Part shown: positions 4,892 through 12,281 of the stretch, one piece after another
Numbering within the stretch: position 1 is the first letter of the stretch
How the letters are laid out: each line of letters begins with the position of its first letter
IMG/VR virus record: IMGVR_UViG_3300031851_000209
Span: 1 to 22,484 of that record
Length of the DNA stretch: 22,484 bases
Source of the DNA: a virus
Strand: one strand, 5' to 3'
Notes under the pieces: model-generated
What the model was told of the DNA's origin: nothing
Seen by the model: only the letters and a program-made list of their open reading frames with translations
The model's database searches: none
Position numbers and translations under genes: made by a program

Positions 4892-6870
4892 TGGCTGAGT
4901 ACGAGTTAGACGTTCCTGAGGACGACGCAGAATACGATGGCAACCAAGACCAAGAGCTGGTCAGTCTGGGTGCTAGGCTTTCTGATGTCTTCCAAGAATA
5001 CAAAGACGCTCGCAAAGAAACTGAGAACGAGTGGTTGAAAGACCTTCGTCAGTATCAGGGTCAGTATGAGCCGGATGTTTTGGCTCGCCTGAACGAGAGT
5101 GGTGCTCGCTCCAAAGTCTTCGTTGGTCTTACCAGAACAAAAGTCATGGCGGCGTACAGCCGGATCATTGACCTACTATTTCAGTACGGCGATTTGTACT
5201 TTGCCATACACCCCACTCCAATCCCTACGATCAGCCCAATCAAAGCGATGCAGATGCGTGAGATGGCTATGCAGCAAGTGATCGCTGCGTCTGGCGGCAT
5301 GGACCCAGCAATGAATCAGGATTTGATTGCTGCGCGGATGATGGAGTTGGAGGAAGAGTTTCTCGACGCTGAAAAAGAAATCTCGGAGAAAGCCGCTGAG
5401 GCTATGACTCTAGAGATAGAAGATCAGCTTATAGAGAACAATGCCGAGATGAAGCTTAAAGAAAGCATCTTGGAAGCTTGTATTTTTGGTTCTGGAGCGG
5501 TCAAAGCTGGAACGGTCAAGATTGATCGCACCCAGTCTTACTCGCAGGTAATTGACCCTCAGACAGGTCAGCAGGGCTTTGCTCTGGCTCAGATCGAGAA
5601 GCCAATGCCAGAGGTTGAGTCGGTCTCTATCTTTGATCTATATCCAGACCCTTATTGCACGACACTGGACGATTGCGAAGGATTGTTCCGCCGTCACGTT
5701 TTGACGCGAAAGCAATTCAGAGACCTGTCAGATCTACCGGGGTTTGACTCGGACGAGATCAAGTACCTGCTCAAGAACAACCGTAAAGGTAACCATGTTG
5801 AAGAAGAGCATGAGCGTGATCGCCGACGCATAGCGGGGATTCATGACCACGCAGAGAGCCATCGCTTCCAAGTACTGGAGTATTGGGGAACCGTGGATGG
5901 TTACGATCTCAAAGACCACAACATTGAGCTACCTGAAGACGCTGATCTCAGTGACACTTATAGCGCTTGTGTTTGGATCTGCGGGACCAGCGTCATAAAA
6001 GTGATGCTAAATCCTGTTGCGGGGTACAAGATCCCGTACCAGATATTCCCGTATGAGCGGTCACCCCATCAATTCTGGGGTACTGGTGTGCCACGAATGA
6101 TGCGTGACTCTCAGACGACTATGAACGCGGCTACTCGCATCTGGCTTGATAACCTGGCCTTGTCTAGTGGACCAATGATGGAGGTCAACACGGACCTTTT
6201 GGCTGCGGGTGAAGACCCAACCGACATCCATCCTTGGCGAGTCTGGTTGCGTGAAGGTGGTGATGGTTCTATGCCAGCAGTACGCTGGTATCAGCCCGTT
6301 GCAAACGCCAATGGTTTGAACCAAATCGTTGAATTGTTCAGAAGATTTGCGGATGAAACTACCAGTTTGCCGTCGTATACTCACGGCGAGCAGTCGCGGA
6401 GCTTGAATAAAACCGCAACTGGCATGTCGATGTTGATGGGTGCTGCGAATATCGCACTGAAGAGCACCATTAAGAACATCGATGACTTCTTGTTAGAGCC
6501 TATGGTTCAGGCGTTGTTTCACTACAATATGGAATTTGGCACTAACGAGAAAGCAAAAGGCGACCTCAAGGTCGTACCAAGGGGTAGCACTGCCCTTGTA
6601 CAAAAAGAAGTGCAGAGTCAGCGACTCCTTCAGTTCTTGTCGCTTGTCTCCAATCCCACGGACTTGGCATTAGTAGATCGACCACGGTTGTTGCGTGATA
6701 TCGCGCACTCTATGGATATCGATCCTGACGAAATTATTAAGTCTGAAGAGAGGTTACAAGCTGAACAGCAAGCCCTCCAAAATCAAGCTCTCGCCGCAGC
6801 AGGCGCAGGCGGTCCTATGGCTCCGCCATCAGGACCAATGGCAGCAGGTGATCAGCCTATTCCAATGTAG
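4891..6870 (+). CDS. Portal protein
   Basis: The 659-residue product starts at ATG 4891, overlapping the terminase stop; a TTG one codon earlier is unlikely. Size, position right after the terminase and overall pattern fit a portal of the podovirus-like (head-to-tail connector) type. It has an acidic N-terminus, a long helical insertion rich in Met, Glu and Ala (coding about 5240-5460), a YPDPYCTTLDDCEGLFRRH segment, and a late QSRSLNKTATGMSMLMGAAN stretch. The last feature is a helix typical of portal stems/crowns in this class. The C-terminus is an Ala/Pro/Gly-rich tail ending in PMAAGDQPIPM. The dodecamer would form the DNA entry channel and the terminase docking site. A small gene starts inside its 3' end. 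Confidence 0.92.
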   Translation: MAEYELDVPEDDAEYDGNQDQELVSLGARLSDVFQEYKDARKETENEWLKDLRQYQGQYEPDVLARLNESGARSKVFVGLTRTKVMAAYSRIIDLLFQYGDLYFAIHPTPIPTISPIKAMQMREMAMQQVIAASGGMDPAMNQDLIAARMMELEEEFLDAEKEISEKAAEAMTLEIEDQLIENNAEMKLKESILEACIFGSGAVKAGTVKIDRTQSYSQVIDPQTGQQGFALAQIEKPMPEVESVSIFDLYPDPYCTTLDDCEGLFRRHVLTRKQFRDLSDLPGFDSDEIKYLLKNNRKGNHVEEEHERDRRRIAGIHDHAESHRFQVLEYWGTVDGYDLKDHNIELPEDADLSDTYSACVWICGTSVIKVMLNPVAGYKIPYQIFPYERSPHQFWGTGVPRMMRDSQTTMNAATRIWLDNLALSSGPMMEVNTDLLAAGEDPTDIHPWRVWLREGGDGSMPAVRWYQPVANANGLNQIVELFRRFADETTSLPSYTHGEQSRSLNKTATGMSMLMGAANIALKSTIKNIDDFLLEPMVQALFHYNMEFGTNEKAKGDLKVVPRGSTALVQKEVQSQRLLQFLSLVSNPTDLALVDRPRLLRDIAHSMDIDPDEIIKSEERLQAEQQALQNQALAAAGAGGPMAPPSGPMAAGDQPIPM

Positions 6871-7033
6871 GTTGGAAGACTCGCAGAGTCGGTTAGAGCA
6901 AGCAGACGAAAAGAATTTCAGGTTCGAGCAGGGTCGGGTCAGTGAGATCCGTTTCCTATTGGAACTTGAGGACGCCGCGAAAGCGGTTCTCGACAAGCAG
7001 CGGACCCCTTCGAGGATATCCGCAATCGAATAA
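6848..7033 (+). CDS. Small helical protein between portal and scaffold
   Basis: The product is about 61 residues if GTG 6848 is used; TTG 6872 would give 53 residues. The frame stays open much further upstream, but that part lies wholly within the portal and carries no recognisable pattern. The body, RLEDSQSRLEQADEKNFRFE then GRVSEIRFLLELEDAAKAVL, is a clear amphipathic alpha-hairpin or coiled coil ending in a short polar tail. No strong ribosome site is visible for either start, so translation may be coupled to the portal. Small helical proteins in this position are common in phage head modules. I do not know the function; a scaffold or portal accessory role is a guess from location. Confidence 0.6.
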   Translation: MISLFQCRLEDSQSRLEQADEKNFRFEQGRVSEIRFLLELEDAAKAVLDKQRTPSRISAIE

Positions 7034-7065
7034 CGAACATCCCGTAGAGGACTCGTGAGGAATTG

Positions 7066-7974
7066 ATGGCTAGTAGAAATGACCCAGAGCGATTGCAGGC
7101 AGAAGCTAAAGAGTTGATGGAACAGTATCAGAACGCAGCGACTCAACCCTCGGCGGAGGACACTGAAGAGCAGCAGGAAGAAGTGTTTCAAGAAGCCCCC
7201 TCAGAACCAGAGGATACGGCAGAGGCTATAGCGGAAGAGGTTCCTGAAGAAGAGTTGGTCGGCGGCGACGACTCTGAAGCAGAACAGCGAATTGAAAAAG
7301 CTGAACGAGCCATGAAAGGCGCTCAGGCGAAAATGACCAAAGCGACTCAGGAAGCGGCGGAACTAAGGAAGCAGGTATCTGACTTAGTAAGCTCCGTTAC
7401 TCAGTTAAAGGGTCAGCTTGCAGATGAGCAGCGAAACACAGAGAAGTTGGCGCAGGTAAGGGAAGAATATCCTGATGTTGCTGGACCTCTCTTGGATGAG
7501 CTGGATCAGATGCGAGCAAGGTTGGATGAACAGGCGGCTCTGACTCAAGGTCAAGAGCGAAGAGCATTTGAGGCGAAGCAAGAGGAAGCAGTGCGAGAGC
7601 ACTTTGACCGTATTCGCGCAGTCCATTCTGACGTTGACGAAGTCACGCAGACATCGGATTGGGCGTTGTGGTTAGACGCTCAGGACAGTCAAGTCCACGA
7701 GTGGGTAGATGCTGGTTCGTCAAATGATGTGATCTTTGTTCTAGACAGATTCAAAGCTGACATGGGAGTCAAACCTGAAACGCCGCAAGAGTCGGCTTTA
7801 GCGCGAGCAAAGGAGGTTGCAGAACCTAAATTGCCCAAAGCGCGAAAAGCCAGTGTTACAGGTGGAAAGAAATCTTGGACCGTCCAAGACATCGTCAACA
7901 TGCCTCTCGCTGAATTCGAGAAGCACAAAGTCGATATCTTAAGGGCGCAGGCTGAGGGATCGATCCGCCGTTAA
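7066..7974 (+). CDS. Capsid scaffolding protein
   Basis: The 302-residue product starts at ATG 7066, with GAGG 5 bases upstream. It is strongly acidic in residues 29-70 (runs of Glu/Asp), and residues 71-175 are a long charged coiled coil (EQRIEKAERAMKGAQAKM onward). The C-terminal third is Lys-rich (PKARKASVTGGKKSW), ending in a small helical domain. An acidic, helical, elongated protein with a basic C-terminal head placed directly before the major capsid gene is the standard arrangement for a scaffold. The basic end is expected to bind the coat protein. Sequence conservation among scaffolds is low, so the call rests on position and composition. Confidence 0.85.
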   Translation: MASRNDPERLQAEAKELMEQYQNAATQPSAEDTEEQQEEVFQEAPSEPEDTAEAIAEEVPEEELVGGDDSEAEQRIEKAERAMKGAQAKMTKATQEAAELRKQVSDLVSSVTQLKGQLADEQRNTEKLAQVREEYPDVAGPLLDELDQMRARLDEQAALTQGQERRAFEAKQEEAVREHFDRIRAVHSDVDEVTQTSDWALWLDAQDSQVHEWVDAGSSNDVIFVLDRFKADMGVKPETPQESALARAKEVAEPKLPKARKASVTGGKKSWTVQDIVNMPLAEFEKHKVDILRAQAEGSIRR

Positions 7975-8000
7975 ATTCATTCTCTTGTGAGGACAATATA

Positions 8001-8858
8001 ATGGCTTTTTCATTTTTCTCCACGGGCGCTACGTCCGAAGTAAACTTCATCCCTGAAGTCTTTAGCAAGCTTCTGCAAGCTAAGTTCTACAGCTCGTCTG
8101 TATTACCCAGTATCTCTAACACCGACTACGAAGGTGAGATTTCTGGTCAGGGCGACAAGGTTGTGATCCGCACGGTTCCTTCTGTAACGATCAATGACTA
8201 CACGGGCACGATCACGACTCAAGAGCTGACCACAGCTAAAGTTGAGCTTCTCATTGATCAGGCTAAATACTACAGCTTCAAAATCGACGATGTTTTGGCG
8301 GCGCAAGCTGACATTAACTTGTTGGAAGGAGCTAGTTCTGACGCTGCCGAAGGCATGCGCGTAGCTGTTGAAACTTCAGTACTGAGCAGTGTAGTGACTG
8401 GTGCGACCACTATTGGTGCTCAAACCTCGATCACTGCGAGCAACATCCTGACCTCGATCTTGGATCAAGCGAAGGAGCTGGATGAGCTTAACATCCCAGA
8501 AGAAGGTCGATTTATCGTCCTGTCTCCTGAGTTTGTTTCTTTGCTCAAGCAAAGCGAGCTGCGTCAGGCTTACCTGACCGGCGATGACACGTCTCCTTTG
8601 CGTAACGGCAAGGTTGGTGTTGTTGATCGCTTTACGGTGTACCAGAGCAACATGCTCTACACCCCAGGATCTGGCACCGATGCTGGCTACACCCACGTTC
8701 TTGCGGGTCACCCAAAGGCAATCTCTTTCGCGTCTCAGTTTACCAATACGGAAACTGTTCGCATGGATTCTACCTTTGGTGATCAGGTTCGCGGCTTGAA
8801 GGTCTACGGATCTAAGGTCGTAACTCCTGACGCATTGGTCGTAGGTAAGTGGACCTAA
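8001..8858 (+). CDS. Major capsid protein (HK97-like fold expected)
   Basis: The 285-residue product starts at ATG 8001, with GAGGA (7989-7993) 7 bases upstream, a strong site suited to high expression. It has features of HK97-fold coats of the short-tailed phage type. These include an N-terminal arm with a NFIPEVFSKLLQAKFYSSSV helix, an extended beta region (GDKVVIRTVPSVTINDYTG), an IDQAKYYSFKIDD strand-helix, a central spine region, an A-domain segment (RFIVLSPEFVSLLKQSE), and a C-terminal VRGLKVYGSKVVTPDALVV. No cleavable delta domain is evident; the separate scaffold upstream fits that. A stem-loop directly follows the gene. Confidence 0.92.
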   Translation: MAFSFFSTGATSEVNFIPEVFSKLLQAKFYSSSVLPSISNTDYEGEISGQGDKVVIRTVPSVTINDYTGTITTQELTTAKVELLIDQAKYYSFKIDDVLAAQADINLLEGASSDAAEGMRVAVETSVLSSVVTGATTIGAQTSITASNILTSILDQAKELDELNIPEEGRFIVLSPEFVSLLKQSELRQAYLTGDDTSPLRNGKVGVVDRFTVYQSNMLYTPGSGTDAGYTHVLAGHPKAISFASQFTNTETVRMDSTFGDQVRGLKVYGSKVVTPDALVVGKWT

Positions 8859-8873
8859 GAGGTCTACTGGATG

Positions 8874-8893
8874 GGGGCTGCTTTCGCAGCCCC
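8874..8893 (+). terminator. Stem-loop after the capsid gene
   Basis: GGGGCTGC (8874-8881) pairs perfectly with GCAGCCCC (8886-8893) around a TTTC loop, giving a short, very GC-rich hairpin. The following TTTCTCC is only a weak U-tract. It may be a partial terminator or an mRNA 3'-end stabiliser that raises capsid transcripts relative to downstream genes. A minor hairpin (GACCT/AGGTC, 8852-8864) overlaps the capsid stop codon. Confidence 0.7.
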
Positions 8894-8921
8894 TTTCTCC
8901 ATTAACTAACTAGTGAATTTT

Positions 8922-9194
8922 ATGGACGTTGCAACAAACAAAGACGAAGTCTACGAGCAGGCGCTAAATCAATTCGGTATGAAATTGGATCGACGCCTGA
9001 AGCTTTCTGACCTTCAGGATCAGTTGCAGCGACTAGAGACGGAGAGGGACAACCCCGCTCCAGCACCAAAGGTCATGAGACCTAAGACGGTGCGAAACAT
9101 CATCACGGGCAACGTCTTTAGTTACGACGATTTGTTCAAAGGTAACCCCGATCTGGAAGTGATCGAGTGGGAGGAAGAAAATGCCGACAACTAA
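8922..9194 (+). CDS. Conserved small phage head-region protein
   Basis: The product is 90 residues from ATG 8922; GTG 8913 would add three residues, and neither start has a clear ribosome site. The N-terminal half is helical (DEVYEQALNQFGMKLDRRLK then LSDLQDQLQRLE). A short Pro/Ala linker leads to a compact end with VRNIITGNVFSYDDLFKGNP and DLEVIEWEEE. I recall similar proteins (helix, linker, VRN..TG..F.Y....) lying directly after capsid genes of other tailed phages, without known function. The gene follows the capsid hairpin and overlaps the next gene by 14 bases. A head-decoration or completion role is only an inference from place. Confidence 0.72.
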   Translation: MDVATNKDEVYEQALNQFGMKLDRRLKLSDLQDQLQRLETERDNPAPAPKVMRPKTVRNIITGNVFSYDDLFKGNPDLEVIEWEEENADN

Positions 9195-9858
9195 GGTCGT
9201 TGACATATTAGATCGCGCTTCGATCATCTTGCAGGATGCGACTAATGTCCGCTTCCCAAATGCGGAGCTGCTCAAGTTTTTTAATGACGCTCAGCGTGAG
9301 GTCGTTCTTCATAGACCAGACGCGAACATGATCAACACAACTTTGGCGTGTGTGGATGGTAGCAAGCAATCACTGCCGTCAGCGGCTCTTCGCTTGATCG
9401 ACATTGTTCGTAACGTAGGGGGTCGCTCGGTTACTCAGGTTGATAGAAAGATTCTTGATGAGACCTTGCCCAATTGGCACGAGACCGCTGCTGGCTCAAA
9501 CAAGATAGAGCATTTTGTTTACGACCCTGCTGACCCGAAAAACTTCTATGTATATCCGAAGGCGGCGAGTGGAACTCACAGTTTGGAGGTGGTGTACAGC
9601 GCATCAACGACAGACATAGCTATCAGCGATTTTAGCACCAGCACAACGGTTATCAGTGTGGATGATGTCTATGCCAACAGTATCCTCGATTACGTCTTGT
9701 ATCGGTCCTATCAGAAGGACTCAGAGTTCGCTGGCAATGCGAATCGGGCGCAAATGCACTATCAGTCGTTTGCCAACGCCTTGGGCGTAAAGACGCAAGC
9801 AGATGGAGCTACGACGCCGATACCCAAGAACCCTGACGCTAACGCAGGAAGAATGTAG
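9181..9858 (+). CDS. Head-tail adaptor protein (DUF6682-like)
   Basis: The 225-residue product starts at ATG 9181, inside the preceding gene. Its N-terminal pattern, ILQDATNVRFPNAELLKFFN then DAQREVVLHRPDAN, is one I associate with the DUF6682/phage adaptor group. Conserved helices (ILDRAS, W/F-x-N-D-A-Q-R-E) are followed by a beta region (HFVYDPADPKNFYVYPKA) and a C-terminal helical domain with VYANSILDYVLYRSYQKDSE. Proteins of this form bind below the portal and connect it to the tail in short-tailed phages. The next gene, with similar length and layout, is probably the second ring of the same connector. The Ala/Asp-rich end is likely flexible. Confidence 0.8.
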   Translation: MPTTKVVDILDRASIILQDATNVRFPNAELLKFFNDAQREVVLHRPDANMINTTLACVDGSKQSLPSAALRLIDIVRNVGGRSVTQVDRKILDETLPNWHETAAGSNKIEHFVYDPADPKNFYVYPKAASGTHSLEVVYSASTTDIAISDFSTSTTVISVDDVYANSILDYVLYRSYQKDSEFAGNANRAQMHYQSFANALGVKTQADGATTPIPKNPDANAGRM

Positions 9859-10481
9859 TGAAGTACTCTGATTTCTCTATCTACATCAGGCCAGAAGTAC
9901 AGGGCGCTCCGGACTTTCTCATTGAGAGATCTGTACGAGACAGCGCTATCGACTTTTGCTCGAGAACAGATATTTATATTCCAGAGCCGGAAAGCGTAGT
10001 CATCATTCAGGGCGTGAACGAGTATAGCGTCAGTTTGCCGTCTGGCACTGAGCTAAACCACATCATTGACGTTTACAACAACAAGACCCCTCTGACCCCA
10101 GTCGGTTATAGCGAGCTGCTTATGCGACTGGGAGACGAAACAGAACAAGGGTCTCCTCGATATTACTCACAGAGAGACAACCAAGAGTTTTATGTTGCGC
10201 CGATACCTGATGCGGCAGATAGCTTTAGAGTGGTTTATAGCGTCAAGCCGACATCAACTTCAACATCGATCCCGGACTCAATTGGGAAAGAACATCGTGA
10301 AACGATTGTTCACGGAGCTTTATATCGCTTACAGATGATGAGCGCACAGCCGTTTGCCAACGGGAATGCTGCTCAAATGAACAACCAATTATTCGAGAAA
10401 TCTGTCGGCAGGACCGTGCGGCAGGTGAAGTATGGATTTAGCGGAGGTCGATTGACCGCCAAACCGAGGGCGTTTATCTGA
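9858..10481 (+). CDS. Second head-tail adaptor or tail-tube-like protein
   Basis: The 207-residue product starts at GTG 9858, sharing a base with the preceding TAG. An AGGA sequence lies about 9 bases upstream. It has an N-terminal helical part (FLIERSVRDSAIDFCSRTDI), a beta-rich middle (VNEYSVSLPSGTELNHIIDV, then SPRYYSQRDNQEFYVAPIPD), and a helical end with RETIVHGALYRLQMMSAQPF. This matches the gene placed after the first adaptor in many podovirus-like genomes, analogous in position to the T7 gp11 tail ring protein. Assignment to that family by sequence is not certain. Its stop overlaps the next ATG (TGATG). Confidence 0.72.
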   Translation: MKYSDFSIYIRPEVQGAPDFLIERSVRDSAIDFCSRTDIYIPEPESVVIIQGVNEYSVSLPSGTELNHIIDVYNNKTPLTPVGYSELLMRLGDETEQGSPRYYSQRDNQEFYVAPIPDAADSFRVVYSVKPTSTSTSIPDSIGKEHRETIVHGALYRLQMMSAQPFANGNAAQMNNQLFEKSVGRTVRQVKYGFSGGRLTAKPRAFI

Positions 10482-10855
10482 TGGCATACCTTACAACCAT
10501 TGATTTAGTTCAAAACGACCAGCTACCTGAGATTGCAGTGACCCTAAAAGACAGCAATACGGCTGCTACAGGTCAGACTCTGGATGCTGATAATCCAGAT
10601 ACTTTCTCACCAATTGATCTCTCTGGTGGGTCCGTGCGTATGCGTATTCGAGAAGTAGGCAAGACCACGCTACTGGATAACATTGTCGGTACGGTAACAG
10701 ATGCTTCCGCAGGTAAGGCGACATTCGTTTTTACCTCATCGACTCTATCAACGACGGGTGTTTTGGAGGGCGAGATTGAGATTACTGATTCGTCAAGCAG
10801 GACTCAGACCGTAGTGGACTTGATTAAATTCAAGGTTCGCTCTCAATTCGGGTAA
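10481..10855 (+). CDS. BppU-like N-terminal domain protein (baseplate/fibre attachment)
   Basis: The 124-residue product starts at ATG 10481. The sequence NDQLPEIAVTLKDSNTAATG, then SPIDLSGGSVRMRIREVG, KATFVFTSSTLSTTGVLEGE and a VVDLIKFKVR end is the beta-sandwich pattern of BppU-like N-terminal domains. Such domains normally anchor receptor-binding proteins or fibres to the tail. Here the domain is a stand-alone protein, with no C-terminal fibre. A plausible job is as an adaptor between the tail ring and one of the fibre genes downstream. The spacing to the next gene is 6 bases. Confidence 0.78.
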   Translation: MAYLTTIDLVQNDQLPEIAVTLKDSNTAATGQTLDADNPDTFSPIDLSGGSVRMRIREVGKTTLLDNIVGTVTDASAGKATFVFTSSTLSTTGVLEGEIEITDSSSRTQTVVDLIKFKVRSQFG

Positions 10856-10861
10856 GTAACG

Positions 10862-11815
10862 ATGCCTGTCTTTGCTGAGGTCAGTTTTCGGCAACTGAGT
10901 GTCTCGGCGACTTATCGGCAAATACACGCTATTGCTCGACAGCCGGTTTCCACCGTTATTATCTCGACGCAGGAGCTAAGTCCAGAGGTAACTTTTCAGC
11001 GGCTGGTGACCGATCTTTCCTATCGATACTTAACGCCTCAGCTTCAGTGGAAGCGTCTGTTTTTGCATGATGTTGTGCTTAATACAGAGCAAACTATTTA
11101 CCCTCTGTCTGATCTTTTCATATTCTCAGATGTCCCTACGTTGGAACCGGGTCTAGTCAAGACGGACACATTTGCTGTCGGTGACGTGCCTCCAATCAAA
11201 GGTATTTTGCCTGTCTTTGATGACTTTTTCAGTTTCAGTGATATACAGGTCTTCGGGGTTGCTTCTAAGAAGTCCGATAGCTTTACGTTTACAGACTCGC
11301 AAGCATTTTCCGTCATCAGTTCTGCGTCTGATTTTTTTGGTGTACAGGACTCTCCAGTCAGTGTGGCGGTGAATCCTGGGAACATTCAATACAACCCAGA
11401 CGCGAATGGGAATCTCAGTATTGCGTTGCCGAAGACGGACTCGATATCCGCACAAGATGCTCCTGTATTTGAGGTATCAAAGTCTCTCTCTGATGCATTT
11501 GCGTTAGACGATAATAATGACCTTGATTATGTATTTTCTGGAGCAAAATCAAATGTTTACTCGTTAACCGACTTGCCGGTTTTTGGGTTCTCAAAGGCAA
11601 TAACTGATAATATACTCACAGAGGAATCTGCTGTTTTCGGGATTGAACCGGAACTCAGTGATTCTTCTGCGCTGGTGGACTCACCCGCGCTTTTTACAGG
11701 GAAAGTTTTTTCAGATTCAACAAGCTTGAGCGAGCAAATAGTTCTTGTGAACTATTCGTCGTCGTCGATTCTTGGCGACAACTTGGTCGGACTCATGCTT
11801 CTCAACGCTGACTAA
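10862..11815 (+). CDS. Repeat-containing tail fibre-like protein
   Basis: The product has 317 residues. Residues 1-75 are a distinct N-terminal domain with three short beta-like units (SFRQLSVSATYRQ, TFQRLVTDLSYRY, LQWKRLFLHD). Residues 83-290 are built from about eleven copies of an 18-residue unit whose core is (S/T)D-x-aromatic-x-(L/V/F)-x-(D/E)-x-P-x-F; details are in the repeat entry. The C-terminus (SSILGDNLVGLMLLNAD) is short and more hydrophobic. Acidic, Ser-rich tandem units of this kind occur in phage tail fibre or virion surface proteins and may bind calcium through the paired Asp; that binding is not shown. The ribosome site is weak. A surface or fibre role is inferred from repeats and neighbours. 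Confidence 0.75.
   Translation: MPVFAEVSFRQLSVSATYRQIHAIARQPVSTVIISTQELSPEVTFQRLVTDLSYRYLTPQLQWKRLFLHDVVLNTEQTIYPLSDLFIFSDVPTLEPGLVKTDTFAVGDVPPIKGILPVFDDFFSFSDIQVFGVASKKSDSFTFTDSQAFSVISSASDFFGVQDSPVSVAVNPGNIQYNPDANGNLSIALPKTDSISAQDAPVFEVSKSLSDAFALDDNNDLDYVFSGAKSNVYSLTDLPVFGFSKAITDNILTEESAVFGIEPELSDSSALVDSPALFTGKVFSDSTSLSEQIVLVNYSSSSILGDNLVGLMLLNAD
11108..11731 (+). repeat. 18-residue protein repeat array
   Basis: Repeat anchors (the Asp of SD/TD, or its equivalent) fall at residues 84, 102, 121, 139, 157, 193, 211, 231, 249, 267 and 285 of the protein. Steps are 18 or 19 residues, with one double step of 36 over a Pro/Asn-rich interruption (residues 170-190) and one of 20. The repeat is visible at protein level, while the DNA copies have diverged, which suggests old duplication under selection rather than recent slippage. 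Confidence 0.8.
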
Positions 11816-11826
11816 ATGGAGCCTGT

Positions 11827-12273
11827 ATGATTTCCGATAACCTACGCCTGAGAGGTCGTTTAGACATACTTGTCACAGCGCCTGACGGAACAATCAAAGA
11901 TACGAAACGTGTAGATAACCTAGTCGTCACTACGGGTAAAAACTTTGTTGCCTCTAGAATGGCTGGAACCTCTGTCTCTGTGATGAGTAATATGTCGATA
12001 GGCACTGGCTCCACTGCCGCCACCGCCGCAGACACGACTCTCGGTTCAGAGAGCGCGAGGGTCGCTCTGACCTCAACCACGGTCAACAACAACGATGTTG
12101 TTTATTTGGCGACATTCCCTGCAAACACGCCGATATCCGCAGCCGCGATCACAGAGGCAGGTATATTCAACGCTAGCACAAGCGGATCGATGCTGTGTCG
12201 CACAGTGTTTTCTCCTATTAACAAAGCCCCCGCAGACAGTCTTACGATCACTTGGACCGTTACAGCTAGCTAG
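11827..12273 (+). CDS. Conserved phage fibre-associated structural protein
   Basis: The 148-residue product starts at ATG 11827, with GGAG (11818-11821) 5 bases upstream. It has an N-terminal GRLDILVTAPDGTIKDTKRV, a central Gly/Ser/Thr-rich part (MSNMSIGTGSTAATAADTTL), then AAAITEAGIFNASTSGSMLC and a FSPINKAPADSLTITWTVTA end. The ITEAGIFN...(M)L.RTVF.P(I/V)NK...D.L.ITW pattern is one I recall from many phage tail or fibre regions, of beta-sandwich appearance and unknown exact role. The gene is followed at once by the large S74 fibre gene, suggesting it is a fibre connector or co-assembling subunit. Confidence 0.75.
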   Translation: MISDNLRLRGRLDILVTAPDGTIKDTKRVDNLVVTTGKNFVASRMAGTSVSVMSNMSIGTGSTAATAADTTLGSESARVALTSTTVNNNDVVYLATFPANTPISAAAITEAGIFNASTSGSMLCRTVFSPINKAPADSLTITWTVTAS

Positions 12274-12281
12274 GAGTCCTT

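Noticed and set aside
6695-6847. N-terminal extension of the small helical gene inside the portal
   Set aside because: It lies entirely within portal coding sequence and reads as a shadow; the helical, gene-like part begins near 6848-6872.
8376-8711. 111-residue antisense frame in the capsid gene
   Set aside because: It is opposite a strongly supported capsid gene and very Arg/Gln-rich, typical of a shadow.
11098-11455. Two antisense frames opposite the repeat fibre gene
   Set aside because: Both mirror the periodic repeat region and have no independent signals.
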